NCBI RefSeq assembly: GCF_000149955.1
Contig: NC_030996.1
Location: 328,039 to 392,038, forward strand
Source: Fusarium oxysporum f. sp. lycopersici 4287
Taxonomy: Eukaryota > Ascomycota > Sordariomycetes > Hypocreales > Nectriaceae
Length of the DNA stretch: 64,000 bases
Direction: 5' to 3'
The position numbers and the translations under genes were made by a program. The notes below the pieces were generated by a model. That model had not been told where the DNA came from and did no database searches. It worked only from the letters and a program-made list of their open reading frames with translations. Below, one piece after another: positions 55,112-64,000 of this stretch (position 1 is the stretch's first letter; each line of letters begins with the position of its first letter).

Positions 55112-55941
55112 TGTTTTCGAAGACGAAGGATAGTGGTTGTGAGGTGAGTGACTGCCAGAGTATACTGGTTGAACTAGTAGAATAATGATGATTTAGATCT
55201 CTTGTGTTATAACGGCTGGATCTTTTTATAGGAGCGTAAGAACTGGTGCGCAACTGCAATGCATCGGGGCAGCCTTGTTCAGATATAATCTTCCATGGCC
55301 TTCTCTGGGGCCTATGTTCACTGCGGCTTTCCTCGCAAATCGTGGGTGGATCATAGACATCCTACTCCTCCGAGAACCCAAACTTCATCACTCTCGACCA
55401 CCTTCCTGCACTTGACTGTAGATAGTCACTGTGAACTCCACCAGTGACGGGTCCTTTGTCTTGTTCAGAGCCAAAACCCACAGCGATTCACGCCAAACTT
55501 GGTTAATCACCCCATTCGCAGCTCACCACTAGCGGTCATTATCCTCTCAGCCCGACTTTATCTGTTTGTTCTTTTTTGGCTTCATTTGACTTGGTATTTT
55601 GTGATGGGTGCTAACTCAGGGTCGAGGCTCTTGCCTGTGAGTTGAAGAGGCTTTCGCGCCTCAGTTCACCGAGACCTTCATGATACTAGGCTTCTTCATT
55701 TCAAGCTCTGTGCAAGAACTATAAGGATGCTTTGGCTCAGATAACGTTCTCCCCATGGATGCATTTAATGACTCGCTCGGCTAATGTTTATTAGTGGAAA
55801 TACCGTTGTAACAATGGTCCAGAAACATGTCTTCTCACCTTTTTACCTAAGAAGCTCTGTTCAACTTCTTAAACGGTTTTGGTTCTCTTAAACGATAACA
55901 ACATAACTATTCCCTCGTCCAGAGCGCCTAGCATTCTACCT

Positions 55942-56685
55942 TCAATTTCCTTTCCTCTTTGTTTGAAGCGGATTTCTCATATAAGGAGTTCTGTCAACCA
56001 AGTGGCCTATGGTGGCAAAGAAAGAGGTTCGTCCATACACGGCTGTAGCATCTATCTTCTTTTTCTTGTGAGACTCCTCCATCTTTGATGACTTGTGTGA
56101 GCCTCTTCCATGGGAGTCCTTCCTGTGAGGGTCCGACCTGCGTGATTCTAGTTTGTGTGAATCCTTTCGGTCAGAGCTTGACCTATGAGAGTCTTTTTTG
56201 TGAGACTCTGATCTGTGAGTTTCAGTTTTGCGCGAGTCTGTTCTATGAGATTCCCTTCTGTGAGACTCTCCTCCGTGAGTGTCTCCCCTGTCAGATCCCT
56301 TTCTCCGGGGCTCTTTCCCCCGTGAGCATCTACTGGGTGAGTTCTCCTCAATGTGAACCCTACTACCAGTTTGTCTAACTGGTTCATCTACCAAGGGTAC
56401 GTTGTTGCCATATACTTGCTCTTGAGAAACGCTCTCCCGAGATGTGCCCTTGTCAGGTCTAGGTTGATCGTGCACCTGCACATTCTCCGGCACGTCCTGG
56501 GGTATGATTTGAGGTGTATCTCTGGCCGTAACCTCTGGTGGGACGTCGTTTGGCTCATCCTGAGGTTCAGTCTTGTGTTCATATACCACCATACCCGTAG
56601 GTGCATTCGCATTCAGGCTCTGCGTCATATCTTCTGGTGCGACCCTGTTGGCCAGATCGTTTTCTGGGAGGTTGTCTTCCGGCAT
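55942..56685 (-). CDS. protein with pentapeptide minisatellite (SHRxD/E)
   Basis: 247 residues from the ATG at 56685; an in-frame TTG further up is not used. The N-terminal half is acidic and Pro-rich. Residues about 145-225 hold some 13 tandem pentapeptides of the type S-H-R/K-x-D/E (SHRRE, SHRTD, SRKTE, THRSE, SHKKD and so on), encoded by a 15-bp DNA repeat. A short conserved-looking end follows. Unlike its neighbours the end is not a coiled coil. The repeat is the same kind as in the 53622 gene. Orphan. Confidence 0.6.
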   Translation of the reverse strand: MPEDNLPENDLANRVAPEDMTQSLNANAPTGMVVYEHKTEPQDEPNDVPPEVTARDTPQIIPQDVPENVQVHDQPRPDKGTSRESVSQEQVYGNNVPLVDEPVRQTGSRVHIEENSPSRCSRGKEPRRKGSDRGDTHGGESHRRESHRTDSRKTETHRSESHKKDSHRSSSDRKDSHKLESRRSDPHRKDSHGRGSHKSSKMEESHKKKKIDATAVYGRTSFFATIGHLVDRTPYMRNPLQTKRKGN

Positions 56686-57323
56686 GGTGGTATATGGAAG
56701 AGGGGAATAGTGGAACAATAGGAATTCCTATGCAACAGTTGGGTCGTCTTATTCTTTGTTCGTATGGTGGTTGATGAAGAACGACAAGAGTGCAGAGCAA
56801 TGTGGCCTTGATATAAGACTGCACCAATCCATGTCACGATTTGATTCAGTACATGTACCACCCGATGCGCGATGAATCATGTACATTCTTGTGTCGTTTG
56901 TAACTGATCACAGTCATACTTTTCTGTTTCACTGAGCATATTTCTGTCGTATCAGTGCCGAATGCTTCAGCTCTTGTGGCCTTTTCAGAGCCAAAGATAG
57001 TGCTGTCGCTGAGGACTCAGCTGATGTCCTATTCACATTGTTCGTCCTCGCCTACCAGATCTTACCAAACCGCCCACAGATACTTCAGTCGATGTTCAAT
57101 ATGCTTCTGTTTTCCTTATCTGTGGTTTCATATGATATAGCTATACTCCTGTGAAGTTATTGCAGGATTTAGGCGATATTGTCTCAACCATGTTCGCCTT
57201 GGCCCCAAGTCGCTTCACACTGCTTTATTAACAGAGCCTTTGGTGTGAAGTCTCTTCCTGACTGCAATGAATCGTGTCTCTCTTTGAAGTGCACCGGTCT
57301 GAATCTAAGCCCACCTAAGCTGC

Positions 57324-57815
57324 TTACCTCACTGGACGATATCTACTCTTCTTCCAGTCCTCATACTTCCGCCTCTCTTCCTCCCTCATCCAGGCCTCAT
57401 ACTCCATTCTCCGACGACGCTCCTTCTCAAGATCTTCTTTCCAATCTTCCCAAGCCATCTTGTTCATTATAAGCTCTTCCCTTTCGTCCTCCAGCTTGTT
57501 TAGCAACTCTCCGCTATCGGAACTCTTGGTTTTACCACTTTCCAACCTTCTCCTCCCACTCTTCAACGCCTTGTGTGATGCTCCTTCTCTTTTTGATTTC
57601 TTGATGACAAGTTTGAGTTTCTTGTTTTCTTTGTCTAGATTTTCCTTCGTACCACAGAGAATATCTATCTCCTTCTCAACTTCAATAATGGTCTTTTGTA
57701 TATCTTCGATGTTCTTCCTTGCGAGGTCGAGATTCCTTTCCAGGTTGCCGCTTCGTTGTTCATACTCATCGCGAGACGGGGCCTCCTCCACTATGGTTAT
57801 TGCTCGGTCGGACAT
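57324..57815 (-). CDS. coiled-coil protein, 163 residues
   Basis: Begins MSDRAITIVEEAPSRDEYEQ, followed by a long coiled coil (LDLARKNIEDIQKTIIEVEK), a basic linker (KSKREGASHKALKSGRRR) and a second coiled coil rich in Glu and Arg (LEKERRRRMEYEAWMREEE). The MSxR-x-ITI start is also seen in the broken gene at 58733 (MSRDPRITITG), so the two are probably paralogues. No localisation signal or known domain. Confidence 0.6.
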   Translation of the reverse strand: MSDRAITIVEEAPSRDEYEQRSGNLERNLDLARKNIEDIQKTIIEVEKEIDILCGTKENLDKENKKLKLVIKKSKREGASHKALKSGRRRLESGKTKSSDSGELLNKLEDEREELIMNKMAWEDWKEDLEKERRRRMEYEAWMREEERRKYEDWKKSRYRPVR

Positions 57816-58399
57816 GTTGAATCGAGACTTATGTAAGATGTTTGAGCAGGAGTATCCTGTGTTGTCGGTGGCTTGTTGTATTCGGTTGAATAACTATGAG
57901 TTTACTGCCACTTAGTGGAACCAGCCTCGCAACTTTATACCGAGGCCATTCACCACACAACGGGGAATCACAATGGCTCTTGTTCATGTGTACTGACCAT
58001 TGTTCATCCTTGCTGCTTAGAGGTGGTGATGAACAGTCCTTGTGTGGACATTCTATCACGAGCAGCTGGGGTTTGTGTGCACTGAACATTCGGCTCAACC
58101 ACGAATCCACTACAATGCCCGAATCGAGATTTAACACCTGGTAGTTCCAATATTTCATGTCAATCATTTCAAGTCAACCGCACACGTACTGGTAAAAGTC
58201 GTGTTCTATTCTTCTGTTTTTTTCCTTTGCCGCCTCGTGTCCTATCTTCTGAGAGGTGTAAGAAAAGGTAGCAGTGGCAAAATAGCCATTCAATCCCAAG
58301 ATCAATATAAGATCGTATGGAAATTTCACTGAAGTTGCGATTTAAATCACTAGAGAAGAACCAAGTAATCCTTTATATCCGGTCCTCTTCCAAGTCCCT

Positions 58400-58733
58400 T
58401 TACAGGCACCGGGCGAGACTATCCCTCTTCTTGGCAATAGACTTCTTCTCGCGCTTCGTTTGCTTTAAGGCACGCTTAATCTCCTTCAAATCATGAAATC
58501 TGCTACGCAGCGTTCTTTTGGCATCATCTATGTCCCTCCGCTTTCGCCGTGTCTTACGTTTCAGTCGCTTTACCTCATCTTCCGCTCTTCTCACTCTCTC
58601 CTCCGGTATATCTCATCGATCTCCGCACGTATGCCATTCAACCTCTCATTCAGCCTATTAATGCGTGTTTATGTTTCCCATCTTGCCTTTCTAGATCGGG
58701 ACCGGTGATGGTGATACGTGGATCGCGAGACAT
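58400..58733 (-). pseudogene. broken coiled-coil gene
   Basis: The ATG at 58733 opens MSRDPRITITGPDLERQDGK, which ends at a stop near 58650. Coding resumes in a second frame (RINRLNERLNGIRAEIDEIY) and, after another shift, in a third (RAEDEVKRLKRKTRRK) to the stop at 58400. The pieces together would make a typical member of this cluster. I found no intron that joins them in frame, so two frameshifts are likely. Sequencing error cannot be excluded. Confidence 0.5.
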
Positions 58734-59367
58734 GTGATTCCTTTCAGCGGCGACTCCAGAACATGGACTGTGTAGTTATCCAGCGAGTGTAGAGACCGGT
58801 AGTTGTCGTCTGTTTGGATCTGTCTTGGCTTGAGGACCGACTCAGAAATCATGGGATGGCTGGGGTCTTTTATGGTCCTCTGGATCTGAGACCAAGAAGG
58901 AATGGATGATGGTCACTCATAGCCAGCGCAGTGAAGAAGTCTCCAAGGCGTGTTCGTCACTGGCACTGCCTTTATCGCAGTCCGTTCACTAGATTCTGTA
59001 GAAAACTAAGTGGTGATTAGCAGCTATCTGCCACTGGTCCTAACTGCAAATGACAGCAGGTTCATCACAAAGTCGTAAACCAAGGTCTATTAGTTACAAA
59101 CGTTTGCTGTAGTCATCTTAAGAATTGCAATGGGTTCGCTAGTAACTATCCTGCTTTGTTCATGAATTTCCATTTCGTATTCCGTCTCCGGTTTCTTGTC
59201 TCAGGCACTTAAGAAAAGGCAGCAGTCACTACATTGCCATTTAATCACGAGATCAAATAAAGAATCGTTTCAAAACCCAATCAGTTTATAATTTGGATCT
59301 ATCAGGTATAGAGCTAAACAATCCCAATTTCTGTCTTCCCCTCTAGCCAGCGTCTCTCCCAGATCCC

Positions 59368-59835
59368 TCACCTGCCCTGCTGGAAACGCCACCTCTGTAC
59401 GACTATGTCCTCTTCCTCTTGCCTAGTTTGTTCCACCATAAGTATAGTCCGTTCCATGGTGTCAACCATCTTTCTCAACTCCTCTTTAGCCTTCTCTATC
59501 GTCTTCTTTGATCGTCTGTCGTGTTTCAAGCGGTCTATTCTCTGGTTCATTTCCTTCACCTCTTCCACCTCCTTGGCTTTCTGGATATATATCTTCTCTA
59601 ACTCCAGACGTACGCGTGCCAGTTCTTCATTGAACCTGTCGTTTCCTATTTCTCTCGGACCCCTTTCCCCACTGGCTCCGGGCTGGGGTTGGTTATCCAT
59701 GGGCCGTGGTTCATTGGATCGTGGATCCATGGTTCTTGGACCACTGGGTCGTGGTTCCATGGGTCGTGGGCCATTAGGTCGTGAGTCACGGGATCGAGGG
59801 TCATTGGATTCCCTACGGTGGCGATGCGACGACAT
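59368..59835 (-). CDS. protein with Arg-Pro pentapeptide repeats and coiled coil
   Basis: 155 residues from the ATG at 59835 (MSSHRHRRESNDPRS); the frame is open further upstream but without ATG. Residues about 18-47 are tandem pentapeptides (RPNGP, RPMEP, RPSGP, RTMDP, RSNEP), again a 15-bp minisatellite. The rest is a charged coiled coil (FNEELARVRLELEKIYIQK, KAKEELRKMVDTMERTI). The gene and both its flanks resemble the broken gene just downstream, so the two arose by tandem duplication. Orphan. Confidence 0.6.
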   Translation of the reverse strand: MSSHRHRRESNDPRSRDSRPNGPRPMEPRPSGPRTMDPRSNEPRPMDNQPQPGASGERGPREIGNDRFNEELARVRLELEKIYIQKAKEVEEVKEMNQRIDRLKHDRRSKKTIEKAKEELRKMVDTMERTILMVEQTRQEEEDIVVQRWRFQQGR

Positions 59836-60527
59836 GGTCTGTGGACGTATTTGGTGATTGTAGAGATGAGCGGATTTGTGTCTTTGGTAATGTGTCTGTG
59901 TTTGACAGCCGACTGAGAAAGCTTGGGGTGCCTCGGGTGTTTTATGGGCTTCAGTTGCAACGCAGAGGGCTTCGATCACTCAGAGCAAGCGCAGTGATGA
60001 AGTCCTGTGAGGCGTACTCATCACCATCACTTTCTCTATCGTGGCTTGTTCACAGATACTTGTCCTCATGTGCAAACAATCACTTCTGTGCCTAAGACTT
60101 CTGTCGTCTGTCACTGCGCTGTCGACTAGCAGGATGCGCTGACATATCCTCCCTTGATTCGGGGCCTGGCAGGATCTCGGCTCGGCTACTCTGTGCTCTG
60201 GTTCAAAGCAACGACGATAGCATCAACAATGATACTGCTTCAGGGCATACGGCCTGCCGCTGTCCTCGGTGATGTTGCACGAATTTATATGTCCGTGACA
60301 GGCTTGCGACAAAGGGAACCATGATACACAGTATTTGACATAAGTGAGTAAGTATGCATCTCGGCGCTGGCATGCATACCTGATTTTCCAGACCATACCG
60401 GTTCCAAGTTCTTTGACAGATAAAAGCCCCAATCAGATCTAACAATCCAAACACCTCTCTAACAAAGGCACCTCGCCAAACGCGTAGCAACTGCCTTCGT
60501 CAACGCTCTTCAATACATTAACATCCC

Positions 60528-60953
60528 ATGTCTTCAAACCGCCACCAAGGCCAATCCAAATCCGCACGACACGGGGCAAACCCAACCCAGCCACAAACAA
60601 CCAGAATTGACTCCGCAATGTTAGTAAGGCTAATCAGTCTCGATAAAATGTTCTTGCATCAGTGTGCAACGGCGGAGTCGCTATTGTCGCGACAAAAGGT
60701 TGTGGTGGATAGACTCCAGTCGTTGGTAGCCGAAGCGCGAGAGGGGCCAAGTAATCGACAATCAGACCGAGATATAGTGGATATTGTCGGGGAATATTGC
60801 CAGGACTTGAAAAAGTTCGAGGGCTGTTTGAAATCAATGCGTGAATTGTCGGGTGAAGTAGAAGACATTGCAAGAGAGCAAGAAAATGTATTGGTGAAGA
60901 TCGCGAAGGAACAGATTCGTCAGCAAGAGGGAAAGGCAATCGAGGATAACTGA
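60528..60953 (+). CDS. small coiled-coil protein, plus strand, 141 residues
   Basis: Begins MSSNRHQGQSKSARHG, resembling the start of the divergent neighbour (MSSHRHRRES). Residues 30-135 are helical and charged (LVRLISLDKMFLHQCATAE, LQSLVAEAREG, ELSGEVEDIAREQENVLVK). There is no repeat. It is the only member of the cluster on plus and lies divergently from the 59835 gene. No known family. Confidence 0.55.
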   Translation: MSSNRHQGQSKSARHGANPTQPQTTRIDSAMLVRLISLDKMFLHQCATAESLLSRQKVVVDRLQSLVAEAREGPSNRQSDRDIVDIVGEYCQDLKKFEGCLKSMRELSGEVEDIAREQENVLVKIAKEQIRQQEGKAIEDN

Positions 60954-61190
60954 GATGTGGACTTGGGAATTTAAGAGCGCTATTGCTTGGCTCTTGAGAT
61001 GATATTAATATACTGAACTTTTGCTTGCGCGAGGCTGTGAAAACAAAAGAAAGAACACGCTATGGGTATGATGTAGCCAACATGATAAATACCAAAACGC
61101 CTGCTCAAAAAAACAATGCTGGGTATCCTGGCGCCACCAATCAGAAAAAAAATCACTTTTTTTGCCTCTTCATGCCCAACGCCGTGCAAG

Positions 61191-61658
61191 CTATTCCACT
61201 GCGCGAGTCTTCCACGCAAGGACAGCTTTAGGCGCGATCGACCAGACCTTCTTCTTGGGCTCCAGATTCGTATCCTCCTCCGCATTATAGCCAACCCACT
61301 GCACGCGATACTTGTTCTTCTCTTCCGCTATTATTCTGAGTATTTTGTACATCTGGAATTTCGTCGCTTCACAGCGCCCACCGATGCTGCGCCAGTAGTT
61401 GAGGACGATGTCTTGGTAGTATTTCTGAAGATCGATTTCTTCCGCCCAGCCACGAGACCAGGTGTCGGTTGGGCTGAACTTGAATTTTATCCGGAAAGAG
61501 ACGTCGCTTGTTTTCTTGTTCTGGATATGAGATTCTATTTGGATGTCGTAGGCGCCGATGAAAATCAAATCGTCGTAGTCTTCCGCGACTTTGGTTTGTG
61601 AGCGAAAGTTGACACGTTGAAGTGGAGTCAACATACATTCTTCCTCAGGCGTAGCCAT
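61191..61658 (-). CDS. small protein with C-terminal chromodomain-like region
   Basis: 155 residues from the ATG at 61658 (MATPEEECMLTPLQRV). The end, YKILRIIAEEKNKYRVQWVG then YNAEEDTNLEPKKKVW and a final helix, has the strand-strand-strand-helix order of a chromodomain (compare KILxHRxxxxxxxYxVxWxGY and xxNTWEP). A Trp-to-Leu change in NLEP weakens the aromatic cage. Chromodomains bind methylated histone tails, but in fungi many belong to retroelement integrases. Here the N-terminal 100 residues are unrecognised, so a domesticated fragment or a lineage-specific chromatin protein are both possible. Confidence 0.55.
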   Translation of the reverse strand: MATPEEECMLTPLQRVNFRSQTKVAEDYDDLIFIGAYDIQIESHIQNKKTSDVSFRIKFKFSPTDTWSRGWAEEIDLQKYYQDIVLNYWRSIGGRCEATKFQMYKILRIIAEEKNKYRVQWVGYNAEEDTNLEPKKKVWSIAPKAVLAWKTRAVE

Positions 61659-63208
61659 GAGAGAAAGATATGGTTCGAGCACTAGGAATGTAAGTAAAAC
61701 GGCTTATAAATCAGTCTGAGGGGCGATCTCACCTTTTTTAGACATTACTATTGAGATCGCTGTGTCGCGATGAAAGTTGCGGCAGAATCGGATGAAAAGT
61801 TTGCTATCCAAGTAGTGTCGCCAAAAGTAGTTGATTTGAGTTGAGTTGAGAGATAGGTATAACGAGAGGAAGGGGATTAGATATTAGTATAGCCGAGCTG
61901 TAGAATCGCGCTATTGGGTAATGACAGAAATGAACAAAGAAGTGTGATGCAGGCGCAGAGTTCTGCCTGTCTGATGAGGTGTCAACAAAGGCGCTTCCGC
62001 TGTGTGACTAACCCCGGTCAGAGGCGTTTGGCGGCAGTTTCGGTCACTCTCACATCACTACTCAACATGAATTTGAACTCATGACAACGAACGTGAAGTG
62101 AATTTACTTTCCTGGAGAGAAAATGGAGGTAATGGTGAATGCGGGAAATTGGGCAAACATTGTAGTCGTCATTTCGATATTTTCGTTTGGTGTAACGTTG
62201 TGAGACAGGCCCTAGCTGTGGTGACCAATCATCCGCACGGGAAATTATTGAGGTTCCGGAGTGTGAGGATGGCTGAATTTGAGTCACAGGTTGGGCGGCG
62301 TTTACTGAAGTGGCGTCTGATATGTCAGAATTTAGATAGGAGAAGGAGGAAGTGCCAAGTTGTCGGGTGTTCTAGAAGAGAAAGATAGGATCTTTATTTC
62401 ATTCACCACTTATCTTATTCTGACATATTCGTTTCTCCGTCGCCTTGTCTTATATCTCAAAGAAAAGCTCAAGGCGACGATCTGAGTTTGCTGGCTGGAA
62501 ACCTATCGACTTTGTATTGGTTTTTGAGGAAACGAGCTGGTGGCACAATCACGGTTTTGTTTTCTCGTAATAAGGTTATTTAATTTATGCCTGATGAAAA
62601 ATACGAGAGAGGCTTGCTGCAGGAAGAGCGAGCGCCAGTTCCTGGTGAGTTGGATGTCAGCCTGGAACGCGCTTGTCGTTACGTCGCGTCGCGCTATAAG
62701 CATCTCGCCATACGAGCAGTCACTCCTTGCTATGCCTGAGGCAGATGCTCACTTTCGCTTTGATAATGACATCATGACTAATCTCCGTTGTTTTCAGTGG
62801 AGTTTACATTGCTGCCTGCGCAAACCAAAGCATTTCGAAATCTAAACCCGACAAGGGTTGAGATGAAGATTTTGTTTTCAATCTTGGTGTTGCGACATTT
62901 AGATGACCTCGTATATCCAGCCAGCAAACCACTCTTTTTATCAATAACAAGAGAAACATTTAATATATTAATAGAGTTAATGTAATATATTCATCCTGAA
63001 AATACTTTCTTATTATAAATTCCAACGCTTAGCATAGCATCTCAGAAATACAAACACAAACATGTAGGGTAGGCAACGGTAACAAATCCTTATCTTATCC
63101 TTATCTCCAGACCATCCCACCATGACCAGAGAACGATTGATTAGTCAGTGTCAGCATTAGTAATTCTCTCAAGCGCCATCAAAGTTCACCATCTCAACAC
63201 AATTCGCG
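61659..63208. other. intergenic, A+T-rich
   Basis: About 1.55 kb without a supported gene. Short frames on both strands (62018-62287, 62540-62845) lack motifs. The stretch 62920-63010 is very A+T-rich. The last 150 bp before 63209 should be the carboxypeptidase promoter. Confidence 0.35.
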
Positions 63209-64000
63209 ATGTGGCTTGGCCCAGTTACAGTGTCGCTCCTCGCAACGATTAGCCATGTCGTTGGCCAGGATCAAAAGCCGTTAACAGATGAAGCCGTGAT
63301 TAAACCCGCTTTCACTGTCCGCGAACAATCTTCTGACCTCTGCGATGCGGGCGCTCGCCAATTCACCGGGACGGTCAACGTGACGGATGATAAGTCCATG
63401 TTCTTCTGTAGGTACACAGGTTTTGACTGAGTTCGGAAACTGATGATGCAAGGGTACTTTGAGAGTCGCAATAATCCAGAGACTGATCCTTTGTTACTAT
63501 GGATGAGCGGGTAAGCAAACCTTAAAGGCCAAGTCAAGCCAAACTAACGCAGGTATCAGCGGACCGGGCGCATCTGGAGAAATGGGATTATTCATGGGCA
63601 GTGGTCCCTGTACCGTGAATCCCGATGGGAACTCAACAAAACGAGCTGAATACTCGTGGATCGATCACGCCAACGTCGTTTACATCGAGTATGTCCCGAA
63701 ACCAGCCTCACCGCTCTGACTGACACTTGATAGTCAACCCGTCGGCGTCGGCTTCTCCAAAATCACAGACCGAAACAAAATCGCCGTTAGTCTCGAACAA
63801 GGCGCGAAAGACGTACATACCTTCCTCTCCACATTCTCCCACGACGTATTCTCCAACCTCGCCGGAAAACCTTGGCACATCACTGGTGAATCCATGGGCG
63901 GCCACTACGTCACAGGTTACACGAAACATATCGTCTCTCACGAACGCGAGAACGCGAAGGGCGGCATCAAGCCTCGGGTCGAGATCTCATCTGCGATTAT
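63209..64000 (+). CDS. secreted serine carboxypeptidase (S10), 5' part
   Basis: Exons 63209-63407, 63453-63510, 63560-63688 and 63734 to the window edge. The product continues beyond 64000. Residues 1-19 form a signal peptide (MWLGPVTVSLLATISHVVG). The family signatures are visible: FWYFESRNNPETDPLLLWMS, GGPGASGEMG, IDQPVGVGFS and the nucleophile in GESMGGHY. Such enzymes are secreted or vacuolar and remove C-terminal residues from peptides at acid pH, so it would complete the action of endoproteases such as the fungalysin in this window. The Asp and His of the triad lie beyond the edge. Three introns are in frame. Confidence 0.93.

Larger units (their letters stand above)
58190..60070. repeat. 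diverged tandem duplication of a gene cassette
   Basis: Sequence downstream of the broken gene (TAAGAAAAGGTAGCAG at 58259, then GCCATTCAATC) matches that downstream of the next gene (TAAGAAAAGGCAGCAG at about 59210, then GCCATTTAATC). Sequence upstream of the first (AGCGCAGTGAAGAAGTC at 58925) matches that upstream of the second (AGCGCAGTGATGAAGTC at about 59990). The offsets of about 950 and 1065 bp show that two whole cassettes with flanks were duplicated and have since diverged in the coding repeats. Confidence 0.6.
54171..60527. other. spacers of the coiled-coil cluster
   Basis: The genes here are separated by spacers of roughly 580-830 bp (54171-54757, 55112-55941, 56686-57323, 57816-58399, 58734-59367, 59836-60527). 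I see no further genes, RNA genes or transposon ends in them, apart from the duplicated flanks described at 58190-60070. Confidence 0.35.

Noticed and set aside
62018..62985. Several short frames before the carboxypeptidase gene
   Set aside because: Short, overlapping on both strands and without motifs.

Overview
The window is nuclear DNA of a filamentous ascomycete, most likely a Fusarium (inference). The grounds are introns of about 46-76 bp with GTRNGT-type donors, a cutinase whose catalytic spacing matches the Fusarium enzyme, a fungalysin, an OPT transporter, Zn2Cys6 regulators, F-box families, and many small orphan genes beside a young Copia retrotransposon. It contains two assembly gaps (N at 41669-41810 and 44567-44666).

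Layout. 0-19 kb is mostly conventional: an alpha/beta hydrolase, a PUA/ASCH-like protein, a five-exon P450, a kinase remnant, an alanyl-tRNA editing protein, a cutinase, an F-box protein, a DUF6536 membrane protein and an OPT transporter. 19.3-26.2 kb is an unfamiliar block. It holds a decayed ORF rich in FxF(S/T)(D/E) motifs, then two divergent genes (883 aa on minus, about 531 aa on plus) that match no family I know. Their shared intergenic region carries a 2.5-copy tandem repeat with inverted TGGCAGA/TCTGCCA pairs and RIP-like C-to-T change. 26.5-38.8 kb is conventional again: fungalysin, SDR, a C2H2-like plus Zn2Cys6 transcription factor, a PIF1-type helicase, a three-exon F-box protein and a hydrolase.

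39.5-45.5 kb is one Copia element on the minus strand. Its LTRs are nearly identical, and there is an apparent ATAAC target duplication and one frameshift before the YVDD motif. From 45.5 to 62 kb the content becomes accessory-like: a secreted propeller-like protein, an orphan, a tandem array of five small Cys-rich proteins beginning Met-Cys (one frameshifted), an F-box/ankyrin protein, and seven small charged coiled-coil genes, some with pentapeptide minisatellites and one broken. A small chromodomain-like protein follows. The window ends inside a secreted serine carboxypeptidase.

Genes with joint roles are few. Cutinase, fungalysin, the carboxypeptidase and the OPT transporter fit extracellular polymer and protein digestion with peptide uptake. 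The SDR and the adjacent transcription factor may form a regulatory pair. The strongest candidates for something undescribed are the divergent two-gene block at 19-26 kb, the Met-Cys array at 49.6-52 kb and the coiled-coil cluster at 53.6-61 kb. Exon boundaries were set by eye from splice signals and frame consistency. No database search was run.
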